Assembly (NCBI GenBank): GCA_022225965.2
Contig: JAKJXP020000202.1
Span: forward strand, 1-26,319
DNA length: 26,319 nucleotides
DNA from: Diatrype stigma
Taxonomy: Eukaryota; Ascomycota; Sordariomycetes; Xylariales; Diatrypaceae
Direction of reading: 5' to 3'
Shown in pieces: positions 11,103 to 20,642 of this stretch. The position numbers and the translations under genes were made by a program. Under the pieces are notes generated by a model, which made no database searches, was not told where the DNA came from, and saw only the letters and a list, made by a program, of their open reading frames with translations. Position 1 is the first letter of the stretch; each line of letters begins with the position of its first letter.

Positions 11103-12143
11103 ATGGATATCAGTGGAAATGCTCTAGTGATTGGCGGAGGTGAGACCCTGTTCTCTTTTGCGGCCCAGACCGTATAGTTCATCATCCCGAACGCTATGGA
11201 CAAGTACTAAATGATATCACCTTCGCAGCTAGCGGTATTGGAAAGGCTTGTGCGCTGCTTCTGGCCAAGGAGGGTGCATCTCAGGTCTTGATAGCCGACA
11301 TATCCCTAGCCGGCGCTCAAGATACAGTAGCAGAGAGCGTGGAAGTGGCGAAAGATCAAAGTTTCCGGGCCCACGCTCTTCGAGTCGACACCACCAGCGA
11401 AGACTCAGTCCGGAGTCTCTTCAAAGAGGCCATTTCCATATTAGGACGCATTGACTATTGCGTCAACTGCGCGGGCGTAAGTAGAGTTCTTGACATAGTA
11501 TAGCGTACTAGTTCGCAAAGATTCACCCCCGACTCTGCAGATAGGGGTCCAGGAAGGTACCGACATCGGCAGTCTCTCTCTGGCCGAGTTCCAGCGTTTC
11601 CTTAATGTGAACACCACCGGCATGTTCCTGGTAACCAGAGAGGCGTCTATCGTGATGCGAAGCCAAGAGAACAAGCCTATCTCAGATTCCGCCCCAGGCC
11701 GTGGCTCCACGCGTGGGAGTATCGTTAACCTCGGCTCGGCCTCGTCACTGGTGGCCAGCGCCGGGGTTCTTCCCTACACGGCGTCGAAGCATGCGGCCCT
11801 GGGCCTGACTAAGAACAGCGGCAAGTTTCCGCCCATTGCATTATGAGATATGCTCGGTGCATGATCTAGGCTAACCCTCACTCAAGCCCTTGATAATGCT
11901 CCTTACAGTATTAGAGTCAACTGCGTGTGCCCGTCGTGGACAGATACACCGATGGTGCGGAAAGCTATGGAGGGGGTAGAAGGCCTTGCCGAGTTTATCA
12001 AGAGAGCCGTTCCAATTGGCCGGGTTGCCACTCCGGAGGAAGTGGCCGATGTAGTCATCTTCTTATGCAGCTCCAGGTCCAGTTATATGACTGGTTCCGG
12101 GATAGTTGTTGATGGGGGTACCACCCTGACCGCGTCGAGATAG
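11103..12143 (+). CDS. Classical short-chain dehydrogenase/reductase (SDR1)
   Basis: Four exons (11103-11139, 11229-11476, 11541-11820, 11887-12143) give 273 aa, the usual size of a FabG-like classical SDR. Visible motifs are the cofactor loop GGASGIG (residues 11-17), NCAG (92-95), a catalytic Ser in LGSAS (about 161), YTASK (Tyr174, Lys178) and the C-terminal VDGGTT. Introns 1 and 2 are GT-AG. Intron 3 must be read as GC-AG (11821-11886, donor G|GCAAGT), because only then does the chain continue [17 protein letters not shown] without a gap. The enzyme should move hydride between NAD(P)H and a hydroxyl/ketone. Being divergent from the PKS, it probably oxidises or reduces a position of the polyketide chain, as SDRs do in salicylaldehyde-type clusters. 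The substrate is not known from sequence. Confidence 0.93.
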
Positions 12144-12633
12144 CGGATGTTGCTAGATCTTGCCAAGGGTCCCAGCATAAACGTCTGACCCGAATCAAGC
12201 AGCAAGTAGATACCACAAAGCAATATGTCTACGTTGAAACGGTAGCTATCAACATGATGAATGGTGACGTTGTGCCAGCTATCCTCTCAAGCCTGCTATC
12301 TTGATGGACTGCAACAACATGGTTCTCACCATAGTATAGAGGGTGTAATCACTGATATCAAGCTGACTCCGAGGCATCACATTGCGAGCTCATATATTTC
12401 GGTAATTGACTTGGTTTGCGGTCTGGAATTAGGTTGGCTCCGTAGCTTCAAATATTATTCCGTTTCGGTGTCTACTCAAGGCTGTCTACACTGAAGACTG
12501 AACTCAAGCAGCTTCGACTAGACACCTGCGATGAATTTACGTGAACATTTAAACAACATTTATTGCCTATCTGCGATATATCTGAGAACAAGTACGATGT
12601 TTCTTAGTGGCGTGATACGTTCCATCATTGTTG
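12144..12633. other. Convergent intergenic region, no gene seen
   Basis: These 490 bp lie between the stop codons of SDR1 and the Ayr1-like SDR, which face each other. A 77-codon open frame at 12261-12494 has no recognisable similarity and is not called. The region presumably holds both 3' untranslated ends. Confidence 0.6.
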
Positions 12634-13976
12634 TCAAAGCATCTTCTTAGCTCCACGGGCATGTGCATCCTTCAGCTTGCCCAGGGAAAACATGTTCCAC
12701 ATGATGGAGTCCTAAATGAAAGTTAATATGGTCTCCCTCGCGAAGAAGTCGAGGGCTCGTACCCAAACAGTGCGCCAGCCAAATGTGTCGAGAAACCTGG
12801 TCAAGACAGTGAAGCTACCGTACCAGTACCACGCGGGCGGGGATTCTCGGAGACTCTGATTCACGACGTTTCTTGCATATTGGTGACGATCGGTAGCACC
12901 CGCTGCATTGTTCAAAGTTTAGTTAGATGGGGTATTCCAACTGAAATACATGAAGAGGGGCGCACCTGGTACTCGCGTGACATGCTTCTGGAACTCTTCT
13001 GCGAGAGGAGAGTAGTAAGAGCCTGCGGACGTTGGGTTAGAGGCAGAATATCCAACATCGGAATAGAAAGTATAAACCTTCTGGCAGCTTTCTATGAGCG
13101 TCGTTTTTCAGGATGTTGGTGCTGACCTCTCCCGAGACTACCTGTGACGAATTAGTTTAGCTACCAGAATGCTGTCTTAGTTGAGTGGAGGTGACAAACC
13201 GTTATGACTTTGACACTGCCAGCCCAAGCTTTCTTAGTCGTCCATCCTATACGGTGACAAAGACCTGGACTCACCCAAATGGAGCCATCTCAACGCGAAG
13301 GGTATTTCCCCAGTGGGAAAGCGCCGCCTTGCTCGCATTGTAAGATGCTAGCAAATCTGGATTCAGCAATTTTGCAGTGGATGAGCTGTGAGGCTCGGAA
13401 TCAAGACGAACTTACAGCCATACAGAAATGGTATAATGGAGCCAATTGAAGTGATATTGACGATGGTGCCTTTTGACTCGATTATCATACCATGGAAGCT
13501 GTGGACCATGCGCATAGGACCGAACACGTTGATATCAAACATGCGCTGTACCGACTTTACATCAGTATCAATCGCGGTCATGGTGTAGGCTATGCCACTA
13601 AGATGAAAATGGGTGGGTTAGCTACGGCACACTGAATGTTCAACGAAAAAAGATACCTGGAAACAGTGACCTACGCGCAGTTCACAAGAACATCAAGTCT
13701 TCCACCTGTTAAGTCGTGCACGGCGCCCTTGAGGGCGGCAACAGACTCCTCGACTGTAACATTGAGAGTGAAGAAGGTGATGCCAGCATCAGAAAGATGG
13801 TCACTCGGTTCGTTAGGCAGTACAGTTGCGATAGGGTGGACGCCTCGACGAGCGTACTCCTTCACGAGAGCCTCCCCTATGCCTCCACGACCACAGCTAT
13901 GCTGGCTTTAGCAGGGGAATCTTGCGAGGTAGGGCGGCACGTACCCGGTAACGAGAGCGTATCTGGGTTCTGGCAT
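12634..13976 (-). CDS. Ayr1-like short-chain dehydrogenase/reductase (SDR2)
   Basis: Nine exons (13976-13945, 13896-13675, 13597-13416, 13347-13275, 13215-13200, 13141-13078, 13022-12966, 12902-12763, 12711-12634) join to 287 aa; all eight introns are GT-AG, 48-77 bp. Yeast Ayr1 (1-acyldihydroxyacetone-phosphate reductase) is about 297 aa. Motifs are TGCGRGGIG (residues 10-18), VNCAG, a Ser in NITSIGS, and SYNASKAA (Tyr148, Lys152). A hydrophobic, aromatic-rich C-terminal segment (AWYWYGSFTVLTRFL) is typical of this subfamily and suggests membrane contact. One exon is only 16 nt. Ayr1-like SDRs recur in fungal polyketide clusters, so I infer a pathway redox step rather than lipid metabolism. 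A housekeeping Ayr1 role is the alternative but less likely in this setting. Confidence 0.92.
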
Positions 13977-15646
13977 GACAGATGGTACCGTATTACGTTG
14001 CTGGATACGAACTACAGGCTCTCAATGAGCTACTATGAACCTACTTTTTATCACTCATGTAGGCCTACACTCATGTTCTGGAACTTCGAGTCACCATGGC
14101 ATAGTTCTGACTCCTGCTGCAGGCAGGACTGGAGACCGTGGTGGCTCGGTAAGGTTCGGCCGTCAACCATGGCCGGGGTACACCGGGCGGGAAAATGGTG
14201 GCCGGTGAAAAGTTGGTGTTGCACAACATCGAAGTCGCGTATGAAGGTATACCTAGGTAGTTCAGTGCAGTCGGGTCCTTCGGCATGGCAATCTGATGCT
14301 TAGTAGATATGCAGCTTATGTGAATATGTGATGAACGCAAGTGAGACATCCGGCGTAAGTTTGGTAGGGGGTGAGGTAGGTGGGAATATACGGGGACGGG
14401 TCCAGGGGGTAGCACGAGCTAAAGTAAGTCCGCTGCGGTCCACTTGCCAGAACCTTATCCCAACGTCTGACATGCATGGGAAGTCACATGAGAGAGGCGT
14501 CGACGCTGCCAAGCAGCCAAGCAACCAAGGTGGGGGGCAGGGGGGCAGGGGGGCAGGGGGAAAGGGGGCACAGTCTTATCCCTGGGAGGAATGTCTCCCC
14601 GTGGGCATTGCTTACTAAGTACGCAATCGCCCCTGCGTAGGTATAGATCATCCCAGGGTCGTCGCCCTCATACCTAAACAGCTAAAGTACCGTGCAGCGG
14701 GTAACCGCATATCCTAGCAGCCTGCACACATACAGTATACAGGGGTATTTTAATGGATGCTACCTAGGTACACAGGACATCTTTAGAAAATACCTTCAGC
14801 TGCTTCATTCGCGTGTCAATTACCTTGGCTACCTATTCATTATGCAACAGTTTACTTACAAACATAAGATAAGGTTGTACATTTCGTTACTCATACCCTT
14901 AAGCTGCAATACTATGTAAACCGCCCCTCAAAAGTCTACCTTATTGAAGGCTCCAATGATTGAATACCCCGAGAATACCCCTGCGTAGTGTAGTAGTCTT
15001 TCCCACGCTAGCCCCCTATAGTACGACCAGTATATGCAGCGTGCCGCGGGGCTTATTGCGGATCTTGAGACTGGAGGGATGCCGACAGGTTGGATCGAAC
15101 GAGAATTGGGGGTCGACGAGCTAATTGTACTGTAACAGTCCAGCCATTACGCCCACGGCAATTGTATAGGGGATGAGGAGAGGGGGAGTCCCGCTCCTGA
15201 ACACGAGTAAGGCAAAGTTATTCGCAGCAACTACGGGGGCATTACGGTCACTAACAAATTGAACTCCTGACAGTACGATAGCTGGCTATCTAATGCATCC
15301 GTTACCACAATACCACTTGCGTAACTACAATGTAAAATTTTACGCTATTATTGTCGCGTTTCTGAATAGCCCATTTATTGATGAATTGCTACACTCTGCT
15401 GAAGCTCTAAAGAAGGGGGGAAAAGGAAGAGCGTCCGGGACGTGTGGGGGGAGATCGGACCTCTAAATAGGACCCAATGGGCCCCATAGGGGGGCGGGGG
15501 CCCCTGCCAGAGCGCTATACCCGCTCTAGCACAACTCCAGAAACCGACCCATTTATACCGCGACGGCTATACACTTTCACCGAGAAACATGAAGTCTGAT
15601 AGAAGGACAAAACTCTGAATGATCCAGTATCTATCCCTAATCTAGT
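13977..15646. other. Long intergenic region without a supported gene
   Basis: This 1.67-kb stretch separates the SDR2 start from the cupin A stop. Open frames on both strands (for example 14071-14415 minus and 14328-14618 plus) are low-complexity and match no family. It contains the G-run motif at 14532-14568 and a GC-rich patch near 15470-15510 with facing G and C runs that could fold into a hairpin. The SDR2 promoter must lie at its left end. Confidence 0.6.
14532..14568 (+). repeat. G-quadruplex-type G-run repeat
   Basis: Five G runs follow one another: three of six G and two of five G, separated by CA, CA, CA and AAA. The first part repeats with an 8-bp period (GGGGGGCA). This comfortably meets the usual definition of an intramolecular G-quadruplex motif (four runs of at least three G with short loops). 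It lies about 560 bp upstream of the SDR2 start, in gene-free DNA. Confidence 0.85.
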
Positions 15647-16345
15647 CTACGCGTTCTTGTTCGGACCTTCGCCTTCAGCATACTCAGCATACTCATTCAT
15701 GAGCTCGCCCATCTCGAACTCGAGAGTTTTGCCGTTAACAACCAGGGGTTCGATGTCGAGCATAATGAAGAGCACGCGTGCAGGCTTGTCGTTGGACACA
15801 TTCCGCCACTTGTGCATGGCGCCTCGATTGATAGAGACATCTCCAGGCCGGAGAATGCGCTTCTCCCCACTCCCGAGGCTCAGTTCGACCTCTCCCTCGC
15901 ATACGGTCCCGATCCCCAGAGTCAGGGCCCGGTGCATGTCGGACGCGGCACCTGGAGTGAAGTCGATCATTCTGGCGACGACTCCCTTGGGCACATGAAC
16001 GGGAGGCTGTAATACCCGTCGAATTAGATTAACAGGCAATCAGTTCGAGACATCGCTTTGGCTTGCCTTGTTTTTAGCAGCATATTCCAGGTCTGCATTG
16101 TCGTTCAGATTGATGGGGTTGCTGTTGGCGCTGTAGATGATGCTCTGTGCCGCAATCCCACCCAGCATGACATCGCGGTGGTCACCATGGTCGGTCTGTC
16201 CGTGTTAGAAAGAGCCCCAGGTGCGATTGAGACCTCTTACCTGTAGGAAAACAGCCTCCCCTTTGGCGTTATGCCCGGTGATGTACCGGTTGGGGTTGCG
16301 GAGGCCGGGACCTGGAAACTCAGTGGCTAGAGTTTTTGAAGCCAT
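15647..16345 (-). CDS. Small cupin-domain protein (cupin A)
   Basis: Three exons (16345-16241, 16195-16067, 16006-15647) give 197 aa. A single C-terminal cupin barrel follows an N-terminal extension with RNPNRYITGHNAKGEAVF, typical of small fungal cupins. Likely metal-binding histidines are His103 (SDMHRAL) and His143 (GAMHKW), the same 40-residue spacing as in cupin B. Intron 1 is GT-AG, 45 bp. Intron 2 (16066-16007) has a GC donor, AAG|GCAAGC, and an ACAG acceptor, at the same position as the canonical intron of cupin B. The start at 16345 was chosen by comparison with cupin B; an in-frame ATG at 16441 would add a hydrophobic leader. Such cupins in salicylaldehyde-type clusters are thought to assist cyclisation, dehydration or aromatisation of the released chain. 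The exact reaction here is inference. Confidence 0.9.
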
Positions 16346-17037
16346 TTCGAAGACTGTCCTCGAGGAATTGACAGGAAAAGACAATGGGGATGAGAAGGCT
16401 ATAACAATGAGGAGCCTATGGGAGATGGAAAGGGCAAGCAACAGAGGTTGCGTCTACGGTGTGCTAAAGTACCACGTATAACAATTGACTGCAGTGTCGA
16501 GTGAATGTGGTATTGACGACCCGTTGCATTCGTCCCTACTATTTAGAATACTCCGGGACCCCTGTGCGTTCATGCTGGTCTGCGGGGAAACGATCAATGG
16601 ACATTGCTGTCCTCGATCCCCCACAATGTGCATGCTGAAAACCAGCATATTCGGGACTTGTTCGGGCCAACATAAGTGCACAAGAGGAAACAAATGTCCG
16701 TCGGTACTTCTTCGTCCCGCCCGGATGTGAGCCACCCGGCGCTACCTTCGCCGTCAATAAGATCGAAACTCCGGCCCCACTTACGGGCATTCTCTTGCCT
16801 CAACCCACTGTTACTGAAGCCGAACTCCAACTCCAAGTTCGAGATGGAAGATGTGAAGAGGAGGGATGATTTACTTTTCAATCAGCTCGACCATGTTCTG
16901 AAAATCGATATCGCAGCCTGGCTCATTACTCACTTACCTCCATTCGAACCTCGTTACTTTGCTTAGGCTGCGTCCAGCATTCGTTTCAGATTCCAAGGGG
17001 CGAAACTTATACCTACCTACTCGAGTAAACAATCGCT
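16346..17037. promoter_or_regulatory. Shared upstream region of cupins A and B (divergent)
   Basis: The two paralogous cupin genes start 692 bp apart and point away from each other. Open frames inside this gap overlap on opposite strands and match nothing. The layout fits a common promoter. No defined binding site was recognised. Confidence 0.5.
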
Positions 17038-17773
17038 ATGGCGGACAAGGACTTGCACAACCCAGCGGAGGGCTATGTCCAGACCCCTTATCCCGTTCAG
17101 GGACTTACTCGAGTCGTCCGGCACATCACCACACACGATGCCCAAGGTAGATCCGTGTTCCTATCCACAGACATCGGAGACCACCATCGCGAGCTGGTCA
17201 ACAAGTCGGCGATTGCCAACATCCTCTACTCCACGACCCAAGTCCCTGTCGATCTGAACAACGATGCGGATGTCAAGCATGCTCAACAAAACGAGGTAAA
17301 TTCCTGCCTTAGCTTTCTGATCCCCTAGAACGAACGATGTGACTGATGCTGAGAGCACCCAGCCCGGTATCACCTCCAAGGGCGGAACCGTGTGTCGCAT
17401 GATCGACTTCGCCCCCGGCGGCGTGTCCCCCATGCACCGGGTGAACAGTCTGGACTACGCCATAGTCATCGAGGGCATCTTCAAGATGGTCCTCGACTCC
17501 GGCGAAGAGCGCATTATGCAGCGCGGCGACGTTGCCATCCAGCGCTCCACGTCCCACCGCTGGATCAACGTGACCGGGAACGGGCTCCTGCCGGGGCGCA
17601 TCCTCTTCATTCTGCATGATGTTAAGGAGTTGAACGTGGCGGGATCCAAGGTCGACGGGTTTCTGGGTGTGCTTGGGAAGGACTACGTTGGTCTGCCGGG
17701 CCATCAGCCGGCGCCTGCCCCGTCTCAAGTGCAAGCTGGTCATGATACTGGTTATTACGAAAGAGGCCTATAA
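17038..17773 (+). CDS. Small cupin-domain protein (cupin B)
   Basis: Two exons (17038-17295, 17363-17773) give 222 aa. The N-terminal part contains RVVRHITTHDAQGRSVF and STDIGDHH, aligning with RYITGHNAKGEAVF and TDHGDHR of cupin A. The barrel has RMIDFAPGGVSPMHR (His111) and RSTSHRW (His151), the probable metal ligands. A Pro/Ala/Gln-rich tail absent from cupin A ends the protein. The only intron (17296-17362) is GT-AG and matches the position of cupin A's second intron; cupin A's first intron is missing. Divergent orientation from a paralogue suggests duplication with inversion followed by specialisation. The two could act on successive intermediates or as partners. No enzymatic activity can be assigned from sequence alone. 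Confidence 0.92.
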
Positions 17774-18500
17774 GTAATCAAGCAGTCATTAGTCCTGAAT
17801 CATAGACGAATTGGGCAGCGTCCTCAGAATAAACTTGTCTTTGTGATGGCTCTGTTGTTGCAGTGTGCGTTTCTATGGCAAGATCCAGGCTTCGGCAGTG
17901 ACTCAACGTTTCAGCAGTTAGGTTCAGTTCTCGAAGAAAAGAAGCTTCCATACACTCTAGCTAAGCTATGCTCATACTACGTAGCAGTCGTCGCCATCAG
18001 TGTCAGCAGCCTCTAAAGGTCTTAATCAGCGTCTATATAGGCGGGCACCCTTGTGAGCACTAACCCCTATCTTGATATCCGTGATGCCGTGGGGCCAAGC
18101 TCAACATTCAAAGCATGAAACCCAGGCGCATTGCTAAAGGTTGCGTATCGATTTCCATGAGCCTCGAACCTTCCAACAACGAGCCAAACAAGGCTTTCTT
18201 TAATGAACTCGTAGTGAAATGTTACATAACTGACTTGTGCGAATGAGGTGATGCGGAACGCGCGCATGCACTAATATGCGCATCGCGTACACAAGCTTAC
18301 ATTACAGTCTGGCACCGGACCTACGTTACTCCGCAATCAAGTTTCTCTGTGATCTCAAAAGTCACTAAAACCCTGTTTCTTCGACCCAGAGGCAGGCCTG
18401 GACGTGATGTTCTACCGAATTCTTGGTTTTTGGCTGCGAATGAAGGGAGGACGCGTTTGATTATTTTCTCGCAATAGCTAACGATCGCTTCGCCGACAGA
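17774..18500. other. Intergenic region between cupin B and the SnoaL-like gene
   Basis: The region holds the cupin B 3' end and the promoter of the SnoaL-like gene. A 66-codon minus-strand frame at 18067-18267 contains WLVVGRFEAHGNRYATF, which has a protein-like alternating pattern, but I do not recognise it and found no convincing flanking exons. It could be a gene remnant. Confidence 0.45.
17828..17833 (+). terminator. Possible polyadenylation signal of cupin B
   Basis: AATAAA occurs 55 bases after the cupin B stop codon. That spacing is reasonable for a fungal 3' end. Fungal polyadenylation signals are loose, so this is only suggestive. Confidence 0.35.
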
Positions 18501-19355
18501 ATGGCGTCCCTGAAGGATATCTACACGGAGTTTATCGATTGCCTTAGGCAGCACAGGTGGGAAGATCTTGGAGGATTCTTACACCCAAACTTCACTAAGG
18601 GCAACAAAGTGTACACACCAAGGAGCTTCGCTGACGAGTCACGCGATAATGGCGATACCGAGATTCAGCTGGACTCTGTCACGGTCGATTACAAAGGCCA
18701 AAAGCTGGCATCTACGATTCTCGTAAGATGGAAGCCATCTAGGAGGGTCATGGGCTTTGATCCCCCCGGAAAGCCAATCATATTCGTGGAACAACACTTC
18801 AACTGGTTCGTGGATGAGAAGCTGTCCAGAACTATCACCATGTCGGATCGCGCGGCAATACACCGTCAGCTGTCGAACCCCGACGGCGACTACGCGCCAG
18901 ATCTCGTCAGCAATCAAGCGCAAGCTGAAGTTCTCGTAAAAGCAACGGAAGACGCGGCAGTGGCCAACCTGGCAGAGGTATATCGAGCGTATATACAATG
19001 TATCAACGACCGTACGCTGGATGATGACCTGGATAAGTTTGCTCACGCCCAGGTCATCTTCGACGGGATAGTCTTGACGCGGGATGAGTTCCGGGAGAGG
19101 CTGAAGTCAGTGATCGTGGCAATCCCAGATCTCGTACAAGTGATATACACAATCATCGCGGATGACAATACATCACGACTAGCCGCGCAACTGGAATCCT
19201 CGGGAACCTTGGTCAAGCCGCTGGCCGGCCTTGCAGCGACCAACAGCGAAGTTCGGTTCGCTGAGCACTGCACCTACGAGTTCCGCGACGGCAAGATCAC
19301 CCGTATATGGAGCCTGGCGAACTGGGGCAAACTTGGTGAGACAACGATCGAATAG
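18501..19355 (+). CDS. Tandem SnoaL-like (NTF2 fold) protein, possible cyclase/isomerase
   Basis: One uninterrupted ORF of 284 aa starts at MASLKDIYTEF. It contains two NTF2-like halves: residues about 1-120 (IYTEFIDCLRQHRWEDL, then FVEQHFNWFVDEKLSRT) and about 150-284 (EVYRAYIQCINDRTLDDDL, then AEHCTYEFRDGKITRIWSLA). The second half has the fullest SnoaL-like pattern: helix, a HAQVIFDG loop, a DEFRERL helix, then strands ending in xFRDGKIxxxW. Typical fungal SnoaL-like proteins are single domains of 120-160 aa that act as polyketide or meroterpenoid cyclases/isomerases, so this one is about twice the usual length. Lack of introns sets it apart from every neighbour. Placed between cupin B and the flavin oxidase on the same strand, it probably acts on the polyketide. 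A non-catalytic binding role is the alternative. Confidence 0.88.
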   Translation: MASLKDIYTEFIDCLRQHRWEDLGGFLHPNFTKGNKVYTPRSFADESRDNGDTEIQLDSVTVDYKGQKLASTILVRWKPSRRVMGFDPPGKPIIFVEQHFNWFVDEKLSRTITMSDRAAIHRQLSNPDGDYAPDLVSNQAQAEVLVKATEDAAVANLAEVYRAYIQCINDRTLDDDLDKFAHAQVIFDGIVLTRDEFRERLKSVIVAIPDLVQVIYTIIADDNTSRLAAQLESSGTLVKPLAGLAATNSEVRFAEHCTYEFRDGKITRIWSLANWGKLGETTIE

Positions 19356-20642
19356 GGATTGGATGGGCTGACTAGGAAGTCCCAAGGGTCATCAAGGGCC
19401 ATGACCTGTATCAATCCAAGCTGGAGGCAAAGTACCTTACATAACTCATTCTACCAATACAATACATCCCTCATACCTTGCCATATATAACTTCACCATG
19501 TTTAATGTCGTTGGAACCAGACGGCATTCTCCGGGTAAACCCATGTCAGCCCCCTTGACATTTACACATGGGCAGATCCACAAAAGATAGGACATGTTCG
19601 CGTTCTCTCACTAGGGGGTTACGTATAATACCACGGCCATGATCATGGTTCCGGCGACTATTGGCGCGTGTCTCGTGTGTCATATACTGAAAATAGTTTC
19701 TTCGCTAAGCCTTCAACCCTTTCTTCATTCTATCACTCTCTGTTCCCTGACATAATCCCTGATGCCTATGGCTGCGCTCACCGAGCACTGACCTTATCGA
19801 AGAGAGTGAGTGGGGCGAGAGCATTGAGTGGCTTTTTATTTCCATACTAGAGCCTAGACCGCGTGGGATATCCCATTGATGAAATCGGGAATCGCCATGG
19901 CGTGACTCCCACCTGAACATATGCCACTTTTGAGCCCCCTGGGAGCCTTTTCGTCTCGGCCTTTGAGGATAGTTATGCGAATCCTATACGACACCAGGAT
20001 GAGTAAGATGGAGCCAGTCTGAATCAAGCAACGCCCGCCGTGCCTCGCCTGACAGTTGGCCGTGAGTAATACGTTGAGCTGACCTTTGATAAGCATAATC
20101 GATAGCCTCTTAGAGAACTCTTCAGGGTTGCCAATCCTCTGGACCCCCGGAGGACCCGATCATGAACGGGCCTTATCATGCTAAATCTTACTGTGATGGG
20201 TTCAGTGGGCTGAGACTGAAAAACCAGGTTCCTGGGTTTCATTGGATCGCCGTGTTTCATACCTTACTCCTTATCTCATCCATGTGTATTACTCAGGCAA
20301 GGCCAGCTGAGCAGCTGACAGGGACAGCCTCAAAATCCCATGTCAGGGATGCGATGCCACCCTGGCACGTGGGCGTCGTTTGTGTGACAACGTGGGATAC
20401 AGGGGTTGATTGAGGCCGTGAATCACTCAGGGGCCGTAAATGCGTTGAGCTGATCGAATCCAACACCATTGAAAGCCACGGGCAGGGAGGGCATGGCCCA
20501 GCATGAGAGCGAGAGATGGAAGTAGGATGAGGCCCAAGAAAAATATATAAGAGATACTGCGCCAGGAAGATGCTCAGGTTTTTGTTCCTCTTCATCACCC
20601 TTGTCCATTCAACTACTGGTGTCTTGGCCCTTCCTATTCATC
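19356..20642. other. Intergenic region, no gene supported
   Basis: About 1.29 kb separates the SnoaL-like stop from the flavin oxidase start. Short open frames occur on both strands, but none shows a family motif, and they overlap each other. A TATATAA-like stretch (AAATATATAAGAG) near 20540-20552 lies about 95 bp upstream of the oxidase start and could be its core promoter. Confidence 0.55.
20540..20552 (+). promoter_or_regulatory. TATA-like element upstream of the flavin oxidase
   Basis: The motif AAATATATAAGAG precedes the chosen ATG at 20643 by about 90-100 bp on the coding strand. Its form and spacing fit a TATA box followed by a short leader. Not verified by any transcript evidence. 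Confidence 0.4.

Noticed and set aside
11825..11908. GT-AG alternative for SDR1 intron 3
   Set aside because: It keeps the frame but removes about seven residues of a conserved SDR helix. The GC-AG model restores them exactly.
13716..14303. 195-codon plus-strand ORF
   Set aside because: Its first part is antisense to exons 1-2 of the Ayr1-like SDR, and the remainder matches nothing.
16205..16441. Longer cupin A start at 16441 giving a hydrophobic leader
   Set aside because: Comparison with cupin B supports the start at 16345. The leader-like stretch is more likely 5' untranslated sequence.
18067..18267. 66-codon minus-strand ORF with a protein-like pattern (VVGRFEAHGNRYATF)
   Set aside because: No recognised family, no clear neighbouring exons and too short to call. 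It is noted as a possible remnant only.
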